Source of the DNA: an uncultured Oscillospiraceae bacterium
Lineage (GTDB): Bacteria > Bacillota > Clostridia > Oscillospirales > Oscillospiraceae
Reading direction: 5' to 3'
Length of the DNA stretch: 20,449 nt
Assembly: GCA_910584045.1 (NCBI GenBank)
Contig: CAJTYO010000049.1
Coordinates: 1-20,449 of the forward strand
In this document: positions 14,704 to 20,449 of the stretch, piece by piece
How positions within the stretch are numbered: position 1 is the first letter of the stretch
Layout of the letters: every line of letters begins with the position of its first letter
Translations under genes and position numbers: made by a program
The notes under the pieces: generated by a model
Told to the model about the DNA's origin: nothing
Database searches by the model: none
The model's input: the letters and a program-made list of their open reading frames with translations, nothing else

Positions 14704-14795
14704 GGGGATGGCGGCGGAGCGCCCCCGTGCCGTCCCGCATATTTTAACGCTGGCTTAAAAATTGCTTAACAGGTCTGTAATTCCATATATTTCCC

Positions 14796-14825
14796 TTGCA
14801 TTTGCCGGAGTGTTGGGTCTATAAT
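14796..14825 (+). promoter_or_regulatory. Promoter of the HD-domain gene
   Basis: A perfect TATAAT at 14820-14825 is preceded at 18 bases by a weak TTGCAT (14796-14801). It is divergent from the rsmA promoter, about 95 bases away. The weak -35 suggests modest or activated expression. Confidence 0.55.
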
Positions 14826-14878
14826 ATAAAAAGTAGCTTTATGTGACCGGGAAGCATATCAACAATGGAGGGATTCCT

Positions 14879-15454
14879 TTGCTTCAGAGCTTTCAAGAAA
14901 TGACCAAAGATATCACCTCACATCCGCTGTTCCTGCGGCTGCGGGACTGCCCGCACCACGGGGGGGAGAATTCCCTGTATATTCACTCGGTGGATACGGC
15001 GAAGTGCGCCTACCGGCTGGCCCGCCGGTTCCGCCTGCGGGAGGAGCGGGTGCGTGCCCTGACCAGGGCGGCGCTGCTCCACGACTTCTTCGGCTACGAC
15101 TGGCAGAGCGAGCGCCACCGGCGCTACATGCGCCGCTACTCCGGCTGGCAGAGGCTGCGCCGTATGCACGCCTTTATCCACGGCTCCCATGCGGCCCGCC
15201 GGGCCGGGCGGATGTTCCAGCTGGACCAGCGCCAGCGGGATGCCATCGCCAGCCACATGTTCCCTCTGGCCTCCTGGCCCAAAAACTCCGAGGCGTGGCT
15301 GCTCACGCTGGCGGATAAGATGGTGGCCTCCAGAGAGGTGGGGGAGGCGGTGGGCTGGCACGTGAAGGGCTGGTGCCGCAGGCATCTCCCCCTGCCGGTG
15401 CGGCGGGGCGGGGCCAGCGGCGGACCCGGCGTCTCTGGACGCACGGGACGATAA
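14879..15454 (+). CDS. Uncharacterised HD-domain protein (putative phosphohydrolase)
   Basis: This 191-residue soluble protein has an HD superfamily fold. The likely metal ligands are His36 (SLYIHSVDTAK), His68-Asp69 (AALLHDFFGYDW), His102 (MHAFIHGSHAAR) and the later DKM (LLTLADKMVASRE). HD proteins are usually metal-dependent phosphohydrolases; the substrate here is unknown. I place the start at TTG 14879 because GGAGGG lies 6 bases before it; a GTG at 14843 in the same frame lacks a ribosome-binding site, and ATG 14900 would also keep the domain. The last ~25 residues are Gly/Arg-rich and look unconserved. It is a single-gene unit that ends at a terminator shared with the convergent permease. 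Confidence 0.82.
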   Translation: MLQSFQEMTKDITSHPLFLRLRDCPHHGGENSLYIHSVDTAKCAYRLARRFRLREERVRALTRAALLHDFFGYDWQSERHRRYMRRYSGWQRLRRMHAFIHGSHAARRAGRMFQLDQRQRDAIASHMFPLASWPKNSEAWLLTLADKMVASREVGEAVGWHVKGWCRRHLPLPVRRGGASGGPGVSGRTGR

Positions 15455-15463
15455 GAAAATGCA

Positions 15464-15502
15464 GGAGACGCATCGCCTTCGGGCGGCGCGTCTCCCATTT
15501 TT
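15464..15502. terminator. Bidirectional terminator between convergent genes
   Basis: GGAGACGC (15464-15471) pairs with GCGTCTCC (15488-15495), and the inner CGCC-TTCG-GGCG extends the hairpin. ATTTTTATG follows on the plus strand and TGCATTTTCTT on the minus strand, so it can end both the HD-domain gene and the permease gene. Confidence 0.8.
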
Positions 15503-15512
15503 ATGCATTCGG

Positions 15513-16577
15513 CTATTTCCAAAGGTGAATGACCCCCGCGTCCTGGAACTGTTTGAGCAGCAGCAGGACGATGGGAAGCAGGATCATGCCCCCCACGCCC
15601 ATGAAGCGGAAGCCGAGATACATGGCCAGCAGGGCGGTGATGGGCGGCAGGTCAGCCTGCCCCGCCAGCAGGCGGGGCTCCAGCAGGGTGTGGACGATCA
15701 GCCCTACGGCGTACAGTGCCAGCAGCGCCAGGCCCCGCTCCGTGTTCCCCGTCAGGAAGCAGCCCAGAGCCCAGGGAAACAGCACCGTCCCCGTCCCCAA
15801 CACAGGCAGCGCATCCACCAGGGCGGTGAACACCGCCGCCAGCAGGGCGTAGTCCAGGCCCATCCACAAAAATCCGGCCAGCAGTATGGCAAAGGTGGAC
15901 AAAATTAACAGCAGCTCCGCCCGCAGCCACTTGAGAATGGTGGAGCGGAAGCACTGGGCGGCGCGGCGGCACCGGCTCTGCCAGGAGGGGGGCAGCTGCC
16001 GCTTGAGAAAGGCAAGAATGGACGGATAGCTGAGGCTGGTGAAATACACTGCCAGCACCGTGGTCACCAGAAACAGTCCCGCATCCGGCAGGGCGGCCAG
16101 CAGCGCGGAGGCCTCCCCCATCAGCCAGCTCCCCGCCGCCCCCGCCATGGAGGGGCCCTCCTCCATCAGCTGTCCGGCCAGCAGGTCCAAGGCAGAGCGG
16201 AGAAAGGCGGGGCTGGCGGCATACCACCCCTCGATCTGATCCAGAAACCCGTTCCACGCCGCCGGGAAGCTGTCGATCAGCTGGGGCAGCCGGGCTGTCC
16301 ACTGGCGCAGCTCCATGGTCAGCCGGGCCAGCGCCAGCGCCAACGCTCCGCCCACCACCAGCAGCAGCAGCGTGGTCACCAGCCCGGCGGCAAAGCTCCG
16401 CCGTATCCGCAGCCGTCGGCTCAGCCGCTGGACCACAGGCTCCGCCATGGCGGCGAGAGCCAGCGCCAGCAGGAAGGGCAGCAGTGGAGCCAGCAGCCAC
16501 CGGAAGAAGATTACCGCCCCGCCCAGCCAGAGAAGCACGGTGATCGTCCTTTGTAAAAAGACACTTAGTTGCGACAT
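15513..16577 (-). CDS. AI-2E family (PF01594) membrane permease, YtvI-like
   Basis: This 354-residue membrane protein has about seven or eight helices in the layout of the AI-2E/PerM family: two N-terminal helices (ITVLLWLGGAVIFF and LLPFLLALALAAMAEPVV), a third helix, a long amphipathic central region (about 100-190), then a block of helices with the family signature TALVDALPVLGTGTVLFPWA and the C-terminal LGFRFMGVGGMILLPIVLLLL. Clostridial members of this size include the sporulation protein YtvI, but members elsewhere transport AI-2 or act as Na+/H+ antiporters, so the role is open. The ATG at 16577 is the first in-frame start that fits; the best AGGAGG lies about 22 bases upstream, with only a weak GAGG nearer, so initiation may be poor. 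No neighbour gives a functional clue. Confidence 0.85.
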   Translation of the reverse strand: MSQLSVFLQRTITVLLWLGGAVIFFRWLLAPLLPFLLALALAAMAEPVVQRLSRRLRIRRSFAAGLVTTLLLLVVGGALALALARLTMELRQWTARLPQLIDSFPAAWNGFLDQIEGWYAASPAFLRSALDLLAGQLMEEGPSMAGAAGSWLMGEASALLAALPDAGLFLVTTVLAVYFTSLSYPSILAFLKRQLPPSWQSRCRRAAQCFRSTILKWLRAELLLILSTFAILLAGFLWMGLDYALLAAVFTALVDALPVLGTGTVLFPWALGCFLTGNTERGLALLALYAVGLIVHTLLEPRLLAGQADLPPITALLAMYLGFRFMGVGGMILLPIVLLLLKQFQDAGVIHLWK

Positions 16578-16647
16578 ATAGACAAACTGTACCTCTTTTC
16601 CTCCTGCCCGGCAGGAAAGATTGTGGAATTTTCCAGCGCGTCCTGGG

Positions 16648-16676
16648 TTGTAAACGGGGCGTTGCTGTGGTACACT
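16648..16676 (+). promoter_or_regulatory. Promoter of the PheB-hom-lysC block
   Basis: TTGTAA (16648-16653), a 17-base spacer and TACACT (16671-16676) lie 40 bases before the ACT-protein start. The leader is too short for a T-box or riboswitch, so control by amino-acid supply would have to be at the protein level or through a regulator. Confidence 0.7.
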
Positions 16677-16716
16677 AGCATCATTCGAGGACGTATGACC
16701 GCAAGGGGGATACAAA

Positions 16717-17157
16717 ATGGGTTCGAAGACAAAGTTTTACATTGTGGCCGCCTCGGCTCTGCCGGAGATTTTCATCAAGGTGGCGGAGGCGAAACGAATG
16801 ATGCAGACCGGCGAGGCGGACACGGTTGGCGAGGCGACAAAGCTGGTTGGGATCAGCCGCAGCGCGTTCTACAAGTATAAGGATGCGGTGCAGCCCTTCA
16901 ACGATATGAAGACGGGGCACATCATCACCTTCTATGCCATGCTGAAGGATAACCCCGGCGTACTGAGCAACGTACTGTCTATTTTTGCCGGGAGCGGGGC
17001 GAATATTCTCACTATCAACCAGTCGATTCCCACCAACGGCTGCGCGGCAGTCACGATCTCGGCGGAGACCAGCGACATGGAGATGACCCTGGAGGAGCTG
17101 ATCGGTCTGGCCTCAGGGCTGGAGGGCGTTATCCGATTCGAAATCCTGGCGGGCTGA
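16717..17157 (+). CDS. ACT domain-containing protein, PheB/UPF0735 family
   Basis: This 146-residue protein has an N-terminal helix-turn-helix-like segment (ADTVGEATKLVGISRSAFYK, about 34-53) and a C-terminal ACT domain (about 68-146) starting GHIITFYAMLKDNPGVLSNV and containing the Gly-rich turn AGSGANILTINQ typical of amino-acid-binding ACT domains. The family includes Bacillus PheB, found next to aspartate or phenylalanine pathway genes and presumed regulatory; no enzymatic motif is seen. AAGGGGGA precedes the ATG. It lies 71 bases before homoserine dehydrogenase in the same direction, with no terminator between, so it is likely co-transcribed and may sense threonine or a related amino acid (inference). 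Gene symbol left empty because the link to phenylalanine is historical. Confidence 0.88.
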   Translation: MGSKTKFYIVAASALPEIFIKVAEAKRMMQTGEADTVGEATKLVGISRSAFYKYKDAVQPFNDMKTGHIITFYAMLKDNPGVLSNVLSIFAGSGANILTINQSIPTNGCAAVTISAETSDMEMTLEELIGLASGLEGVIRFEILAG

Positions 17158-17228
17158 TGGCCCGCTTGTAGCGGAAGAGCCGGCAGGATCTGCCTCCGGC
17201 GGTGGAAAAATGAAAAGGGAGAAATAAA

Positions 17229-18395
17229 ATGGCTAATTTTGCGATTATGGGCTTTGGCACGGTGGGCAGCGGCGTGGCGGAGGTACTGCGCATGAACGGC
17301 GCATCCATTGGAGAAAAGCTTGGGGAGCCCCTCAACCTTAAATATATTCTGGATGTGCGGGATCTATCCGCCACGCCCTATGGCGGAATCGCGGTGAAGG
17401 ACTTCTCCGTTCTGGAGAACGACCCCGAGCTGGACGTGGTGGTGGAGTCCATCGGCGGGGCAAAGGTGGCTCTGGATTTCACCCGCCGGGCCCTCATGGC
17501 CGGCAAGCATGTGGTTACCTCTAACAAGGAGCTGGTGGCTACCCACGGCAGGGAGCTGCTGGACATCGCCAGGGAGAAGAATGTCAACTACCTCTTCGAG
17601 GCCAGCGTGGGCGGCGGCATCCCCGTACTGCGCCCCCTGTTTCAGTGCCTGGCCGGAAATCAGATTGAAGAGATCGTGGGCATCCTCAACGGCACCACCA
17701 ACTATATCCTCACCCGGATGGTCAAGGCCGGCGTCCCCTTTGCCGAGGCGCTGAAGGAGGCCCAGGAGAAGGGTTACGCTGAGCAGAACCCCGCCGCCGA
17801 TGTGGACGGTCTGGACGCGGGACGAAAAATATGTATCCTGTCCGATCTGGCCTGGGGGCGGGAGGTCCTGCCGGATAGAATCTCCGTCCGGGGCATCAGC
17901 GGCCTGGATCTGCTCGACGTGGACATCGCCAGCCGGGCCGGCTACAGGGTCAAGCTGCTGGGCCGGGCACTGAAGCTGGCCGACGGGACCCAGGCGGCCT
18001 ATGTGGCCCCTCACCTGGTTCATGAGAGCTGCCCCGTCGCCGGGGTGGACGACGTGTTCAACGCCATCATGATCCGGGGCAATGCCGTGGGCGACGTGAT
18101 GTTCTATGGCCGCGGGGCCGGGGACCTGCCCACCGCCTCCGCCGTCATGGGCGACGTGATGGACGCTCTGCAGCACCGGTCCAGGCGCCGGAAACTGGGG
18201 TGGAGCGAGAGTGCGTCTCTGGCCGGTCCGGACGCGCTGGTCATGCGCTGGTATATGCGGGGCGGCTCCGCCTCGCCGGAGGGATGCCAGGCGCTGTCCG
18301 ACGGCGCCGTCATCACCGGGCCGCTGTCGGTCGGAGAGGCAGGACGACTTGCGGAAAAACTGGGCGCGGCGGCGCTGCTGCCGGTTTTTCAATAA
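17229..18395 (+). CDS. hom: Homoserine dehydrogenase, short form without a full ACT domain
   Basis: This enzyme reduces aspartate semialdehyde to homoserine with NAD(P)H, the branch towards threonine and methionine. The 388-residue protein begins with the dinucleotide motif GFGTVGSG (8-15), then VVTSNKELVATHG with the catalytic Lys100, EASVGGGIPVLRPL, GILNGTTNYILTRM, and the substrate-site motif DVDGLDAGRKICILSDLA with its conserved Asp and Lys, ending the catalytic core at GRGAGDLPTASAVMGDVMDA. Enzymes of this group usually continue with an ~80-residue ACT domain; here only about 60 residues remain, starting like one (VMRWYMR) but ending early, so allosteric control may be lost or reduced. 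AGGGAGA precedes the ATG. The ACT protein upstream and aspartokinase downstream place it in an aspartate-pathway block. Confidence 0.95.
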   Translation: MANFAIMGFGTVGSGVAEVLRMNGASIGEKLGEPLNLKYILDVRDLSATPYGGIAVKDFSVLENDPELDVVVESIGGAKVALDFTRRALMAGKHVVTSNKELVATHGRELLDIAREKNVNYLFEASVGGGIPVLRPLFQCLAGNQIEEIVGILNGTTNYILTRMVKAGVPFAEALKEAQEKGYAEQNPAADVDGLDAGRKICILSDLAWGREVLPDRISVRGISGLDLLDVDIASRAGYRVKLLGRALKLADGTQAAYVAPHLVHESCPVAGVDDVFNAIMIRGNAVGDVMFYGRGAGDLPTASAVMGDVMDALQHRSRRRKLGWSESASLAGPDALVMRWYMRGGSASPEGCQALSDGAVITGPLSVGEAGRLAEKLGAAALLPVFQ

Positions 18396-18410
18396 CCAAT
18401 TCACCGCAGG

Positions 18411-18429
18411 GACACTATAATAGAGTGTC
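18411..18429. promoter_or_regulatory. Dyad overlapping a TATAAT box upstream of lysC
   Basis: GACACT (18411-18416) and AGTGTC (18424-18429) flank ATAATAG, and the dyad encloses a perfect TATAAT (18416-18421), 40 bases before the lysC start codon. No good -35 box lies 16-18 bases upstream. It could be an operator over a second promoter, or a small RNA hairpin in the hom-lysC transcript. The 66-base hom-lysC gap has no room for a lysine riboswitch. Confidence 0.4.
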
Positions 18430-18461
18430 ACCTATTTTGCCAACAGAGAGGAAGCACCCTT

Positions 18462-19676
18462 ATGAGTTTGATTGTACAGAAATTCGGCGGCAGCTCCGTC
18501 CGGGACGCCCAGCGCATCAGGAACGTGGCGGGCATCATCGCCGATACGTATAGAGCCGGGAACCAGGTGATGGTGGTCCTGTCCGCCCAGGGGGACACCA
18601 CAGACGACCTGATCGAGAAGGCGCGGGAGGTCAACCCCCGGGCCTCCAAGCGGGAAATGGATATGCTGCTGAGCACCGGAGAGCAGATCTCTATCGCCCT
18701 GTGCGCCATGGCTCTGGAGGGCATGGGCCTGCCGGTGGTGAGCCTGTGCGGCTGGCAGGTGGGCGTGTATACCACCAGCACATATTCCGACGCTCGCATC
18801 AAGAGGATTGAGGCAGAGCGCATCCAGCGGGAGCTGGATAAAAACAAGATTGTTCTGGTGGCGGGCTTCCAGGGCGTGAACCGGGTGGGGGATGTGACTA
18901 CCCTGGGCCGCGGCGGGTCCGACACCAGCGCCGTGGCGCTGGCCGCCGCCTTCGGCGCGGACCTGTGCCAGATCTACACCGACGTAGACGGCGTGTACAC
19001 AACCGATCCGAGGGTGGCTCCCGGCGCGGTGAAGCTGGAGGAGATCACCTACGACGAGATGCTGGAGCTGGCCAGCCAGGGAGCTCAGGTACTCCATAAC
19101 CGCAGCGTGGAGCTGGCGAAAAAATATCATGTGAATATGGAAGTCGTGTCCAGCCTGGAGAGAAAGCCCGGCACGAAAGTCAAGGAGGTCGCGAAAATGG
19201 AAAAGACGAACATCGCCGGTGTGGCGAAGGATACGAGCATTGCGCGGATCGCGGTGGTGGGATTGGACCACAATCCCGGCGTTGCGTTCCGGGTCTTCTC
19301 TCTGCTGGGCCGGGCCAACATCAATGTGGATGCCATTATCCAGTCCATAGGCCGCGGCGAGAGCAAGGACATCAGCTTCACCCTGCCTCGGGCCGACGTG
19401 GAGGAGGCCGTGCGGGTACTGGAGGAGCAGAAGGGAACCCTGCGCTTCGACCACCTGACCGTGGAGGACAAGATTGCCAAGGTGTCCATCGTGGGCGCGG
19501 GCATGATGACCACACCCGGCGTGGCCGCCAAGATGTTTGAGGCGCTGTATGATGCCAACATCAACATCCAGATGATCAACACCAGCGAGATCCGGGTCTC
19601 TGTTCTCATCGATGAGGAGGACGCCGCCGCCGCCGTGCGGGCGGTGCACAGCAAGTTCTTCGGAGACGAGGGCTGA
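18462..19676 (+). CDS. lysC: Aspartokinase
   Basis: This enzyme phosphorylates aspartate, the first step to lysine, threonine and methionine. The 404-residue chain has the kinase domain with KFGGSS (7-12), VVLSAQGDTTDDLI, MDMLLSTGEQIS, the ATP-site TTLGRGGSDTSAVALAAAF, TDVDGVYTTDPR and ASQGAQVLHNRSVELA, followed by two tandem ACT domains (about 260-325 and 340-404), the usual site of lysine or threonine feedback. It is the length of Bacillus aspartokinase II. A strong internal ribosome-binding site and in-frame ATG at residue 246 predict a separate beta subunit made of the ACT part alone, as in Bacillus LysC. The gene follows hom by 66 bases and ends at a strong terminator. GAGAGGAAG precedes the start. 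I see no missing active-site residue. Confidence 0.96.
   Translation: MSLIVQKFGGSSVRDAQRIRNVAGIIADTYRAGNQVMVVLSAQGDTTDDLIEKAREVNPRASKREMDMLLSTGEQISIALCAMALEGMGLPVVSLCGWQVGVYTTSTYSDARIKRIEAERIQRELDKNKIVLVAGFQGVNRVGDVTTLGRGGSDTSAVALAAAFGADLCQIYTDVDGVYTTDPRVAPGAVKLEEITYDEMLELASQGAQVLHNRSVELAKKYHVNMEVVSSLERKPGTKVKEVAKMEKTNIAGVAKDTSIARIAVVGLDHNPGVAFRVFSLLGRANINVDAIIQSIGRGESKDISFTLPRADVEEAVRVLEEQKGTLRFDHLTVEDKIAKVSIVGAGMMTTPGVAAKMFEALYDANINIQMINTSEIRVSVLIDEEDAAAAVRAVHSKFFGDEG
19182..19199 (+). promoter_or_regulatory. Internal ribosome-binding site and ATG inside lysC
   Basis: AAGGAGGT (19182-19189) is a near-perfect SD sequence, 7 bases before an ATG at 19197 that is in frame with lysC. Translation from it would give a 159-residue protein (19197-19676) starting MEKTNIAGVAKD and holding both ACT domains. 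Bacillus subtilis aspartokinase II makes its beta subunit in just this way. Confidence 0.75.
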
Positions 19677-19682
19677 GCAGGG

Positions 19683-19724
19683 AGCAGGCGGACCGCAGCT
19701 TCTGCTGCGGTCCGCCTGCTTTTT
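19683..19724 (+). terminator. Strong intrinsic terminator after lysC
   Basis: A 17-bp GC-rich stem (19683-19699 with 19704-19720) closes a TTCT loop and is followed directly by TTTTT. It starts 6 bases after the lysC stop and ends the aspartate-pathway block. Confidence 0.93.
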
Positions 19725-19774
19725 ACAAAAGCGGTTAAAAAATGTAAAACCCCGTCGCAGTGTGGAAAAAGCAC

Positions 19775-19803
19775 TTTTCAAACGGCCTGCTTCGTAGTAT
19801 ACT
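19775..19803 (+). promoter_or_regulatory. Promoter of the zinc-ribbon gene
   Basis: TTTTCA (19775-19780), a 17-base spacer and TATACT (19798-19803) lie 43 bases before the start codon, right after the lysC terminator. Confidence 0.65.
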
Positions 19804-19846
19804 GACAACAGAACTCGCGTTTGTATAGAAGAGAGGGAGGAAGCGT

Positions 19847-20275
19847 ATGCGTCAAATAGTGTGTGAGGACTGCGGAAAGCGATATGACTACAGCCAGGAT
19901 GAATTTTGTCCCAAGTGCGGGGCCTTTAATCCGCCCGTAAGGACCTGGGGAACAGACGCCCAGGGAAATGTGATCCGGGTGGACGGCGTCAATGAGCGTG
20001 ACCACGGAGGGTCCTTCGTACACAGCGAGGTACATAGGGAGAAACGGGTCCGCCAGGCGAAGGGGATGGACTGGACCGGGAAAGCGGGACAGGAGAAAAG
20101 GAAACCGCCGGTCCGGCCGCCGGTTCAGCGGAGCGCGAACGTTCAGCCGCCGCCCCAGTCCCGAAAAGCGGACCCCTCCAAGGAGAGGTTGAAAACACTC
20201 CTATGGGCTCTTTTTATCCTGATTTTTTTCAGCGTTATCATGCCTCTGCTGACGACAATGTTCCGTTTATTCTAG
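19847..20275 (+). CDS. Zinc-ribbon protein with C-terminal membrane anchor
   Basis: This 142-residue protein is of unknown function. The N-terminus is a four-cysteine zinc ribbon (VCEDCG with Cys6 and Cys9, FCPKCG with Cys21 and Cys24). The middle (about 40-115) is hydrophilic, basic and proline-rich (KPPVRPPVQR, QPPPQS) and probably disordered. One hydrophobic helix (about 118-138, LLWALFILIFFSVIMPLL) lies at the very end, so the protein is likely tail-anchored with the ribbon in the cytoplasm. There is no signal peptide. GAGGGAGG lies before the ATG, and a promoter is visible upstream, so the gene is its own unit. Many clostridial genomes carry such short ribbon-plus-anchor proteins; I cannot assign a role. 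Confidence 0.8.
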   Translation: MRQIVCEDCGKRYDYSQDEFCPKCGAFNPPVRTWGTDAQGNVIRVDGVNERDHGGSFVHSEVHREKRVRQAKGMDWTGKAGQEKRKPPVRPPVQRSANVQPPPQSRKADPSKERLKTLLWALFILIFFSVIMPLLTTMFRLF

Positions 20276-20298
20276 GAAAATTGCCCCCTTTTCAGATT

Positions 20299-20337
20299 GG
20301 TGTTACTCAACACCATTTGACGAAATGATTCGTCAAA
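20299..20337. repeat. Two tandem hairpins in AT-rich DNA
   Basis: GGTGTT-ACTC-AACACC (20299-20314) is followed after one base by TTTGACGAA-ATGA-TTCGTCAAA (20316-20337), with 6-bp and 9-bp perfect stems. Neither has a T-run of five or more. They begin 24 bases after the zinc-ribbon stop, where base composition drops from GC-rich to AT-rich. They may form an end structure of a mobile element or a rho-independent-like stop. Confidence 0.5.
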
Positions 20338-20423
20338 ATATCCAAAGCGAGCAGTTACCCTATACAGAAATGCAACTGCTCGATCAATTGAAAGTTATAG
20401 ATAAATCCAATATCTGCTCATGA
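20325..20423 (+). other. Short coding-like stretch, possibly a gene fragment
   Basis: From ATG 20325 the frame reads MIRQNIQSEQLPYTEMQLL and continues to TGA 20421-20423 (32 codons); the same frame is open further upstream (STPFDE). The residue mix looks protein-like, and the words PFDEMIRQNI recall plasmid/ICE replication-protein C-termini, but the match is too short to trust. There is no ribosome-binding site. It is probably a remnant at the edge of an accessory region. Confidence 0.25.
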
Positions 20424-20449
20424 TGTGACAACCTTCGGCATCGTTATAT

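Noticed and set aside
16577..16715. 46-residue N-terminal extension of the AI-2E permease from an upstream start
   Set aside because: The extension covers the promoter of the divergent ACT gene and has no family character; the membrane protein proper starts at ATG 16577.
18396..18461. Lysine riboswitch upstream of lysC
   Set aside because: Only 66 bases separate hom and lysC, far too few for the lysine riboswitch fold; only a small dyad is present.
17364..19808. Minus-strand open frames opposite hom and lysC (17364-18431, 18432-19808)
   Set aside because: The plus-strand enzymes are unmistakable and continuous; the antisense frames are His/Gly/Gln-rich and have no recognisable domain.
1..20449. 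tRNA, rRNA, CRISPR array, intact insertion sequence or phage genes
   Set aside because: Read through on both strands without finding cloverleaf-like sequences, regularly spaced repeats, transposase or phage structural motifs.

Overview
This 20.4 kb window looks like a chromosomal segment of a GC-rich Clostridia member, most likely an Oscillospiraceae-type gut bacterium (Flavonifractor/Lawsonibacter-like). That is an inference from high GC with strong codon bias, gene content (short BlaI/M56 pair, PheB-hom-lysC block, AI-2E/YtvI-like permease, DUF255 protein) and strong SD sequences. No 16S gene or other direct taxonomic marker is present. Most genes are ordinary housekeeping or metabolic genes. 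No CRISPR array, intact insertion sequence, phage module, rRNA or tRNA was seen.

Layout. 1-2217: the 3' four-fifths of leuS, then a hairpin and a 66-residue helical protein of unknown function. 2218-2646: a gap holding the decayed C-terminus of a GNAT acetyltransferase (minus strand) and a terminator. 2647-4601: a two-gene unit with overlapping stop and start codons, encoding a TVP38/TMEM64-family membrane protein and a membrane GT2 glycosyltransferase. 4704-6270: a GH32 sucrose/fructan hydrolase with its own sigma-A-type promoter. 6361-8605: a lower-GC metal(loid) cassette (ArsR-family repressor, ArsP-like permease, Cys-rich small thioredoxin-fold protein). It has two nearly identical 16-bp operator-like dyads and is bordered on the right by a decayed cysteine-rich KTR gene and on the left by unidentified coding-like debris, so it looks imported. 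8703-10745: a DUF255/YyaL-type protein.

10789-14627 (minus strand): rsmA (ksgA), then a BlaI-family repressor and an M56 (BlaR1-like) membrane metalloprotease. The protease has an unusually long C-terminal region containing a repeated motif instead of a penicillin-binding domain. The repressor promoter sits inside a perfect 17-bp inverted repeat that can also serve as the rsmA terminator. 14879-16577: an HD-domain protein and a convergent AI-2E-family permease. 16648-19724: the aspartate-pathway block: a PheB-like ACT protein, homoserine dehydrogenase without a full ACT domain, and aspartokinase with a strong internal ribosome-binding site that predicts a separate regulatory subunit. 19775-20275: a small zinc-ribbon protein with a C-terminal membrane anchor. 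After 20276 the sequence becomes AT-rich, with tandem hairpins and an unidentified coding-like stretch, suggesting the start of another accessory region.

I found no clearly new multi-gene system. The most interesting signals are regulatory: the operator/terminator hairpin of the blaI-M56 unit, the paired ArsR sites, the internal start in lysC, the dyad around the -10-like box before lysC, and the repeat-bearing C-terminus of the M56 protease.
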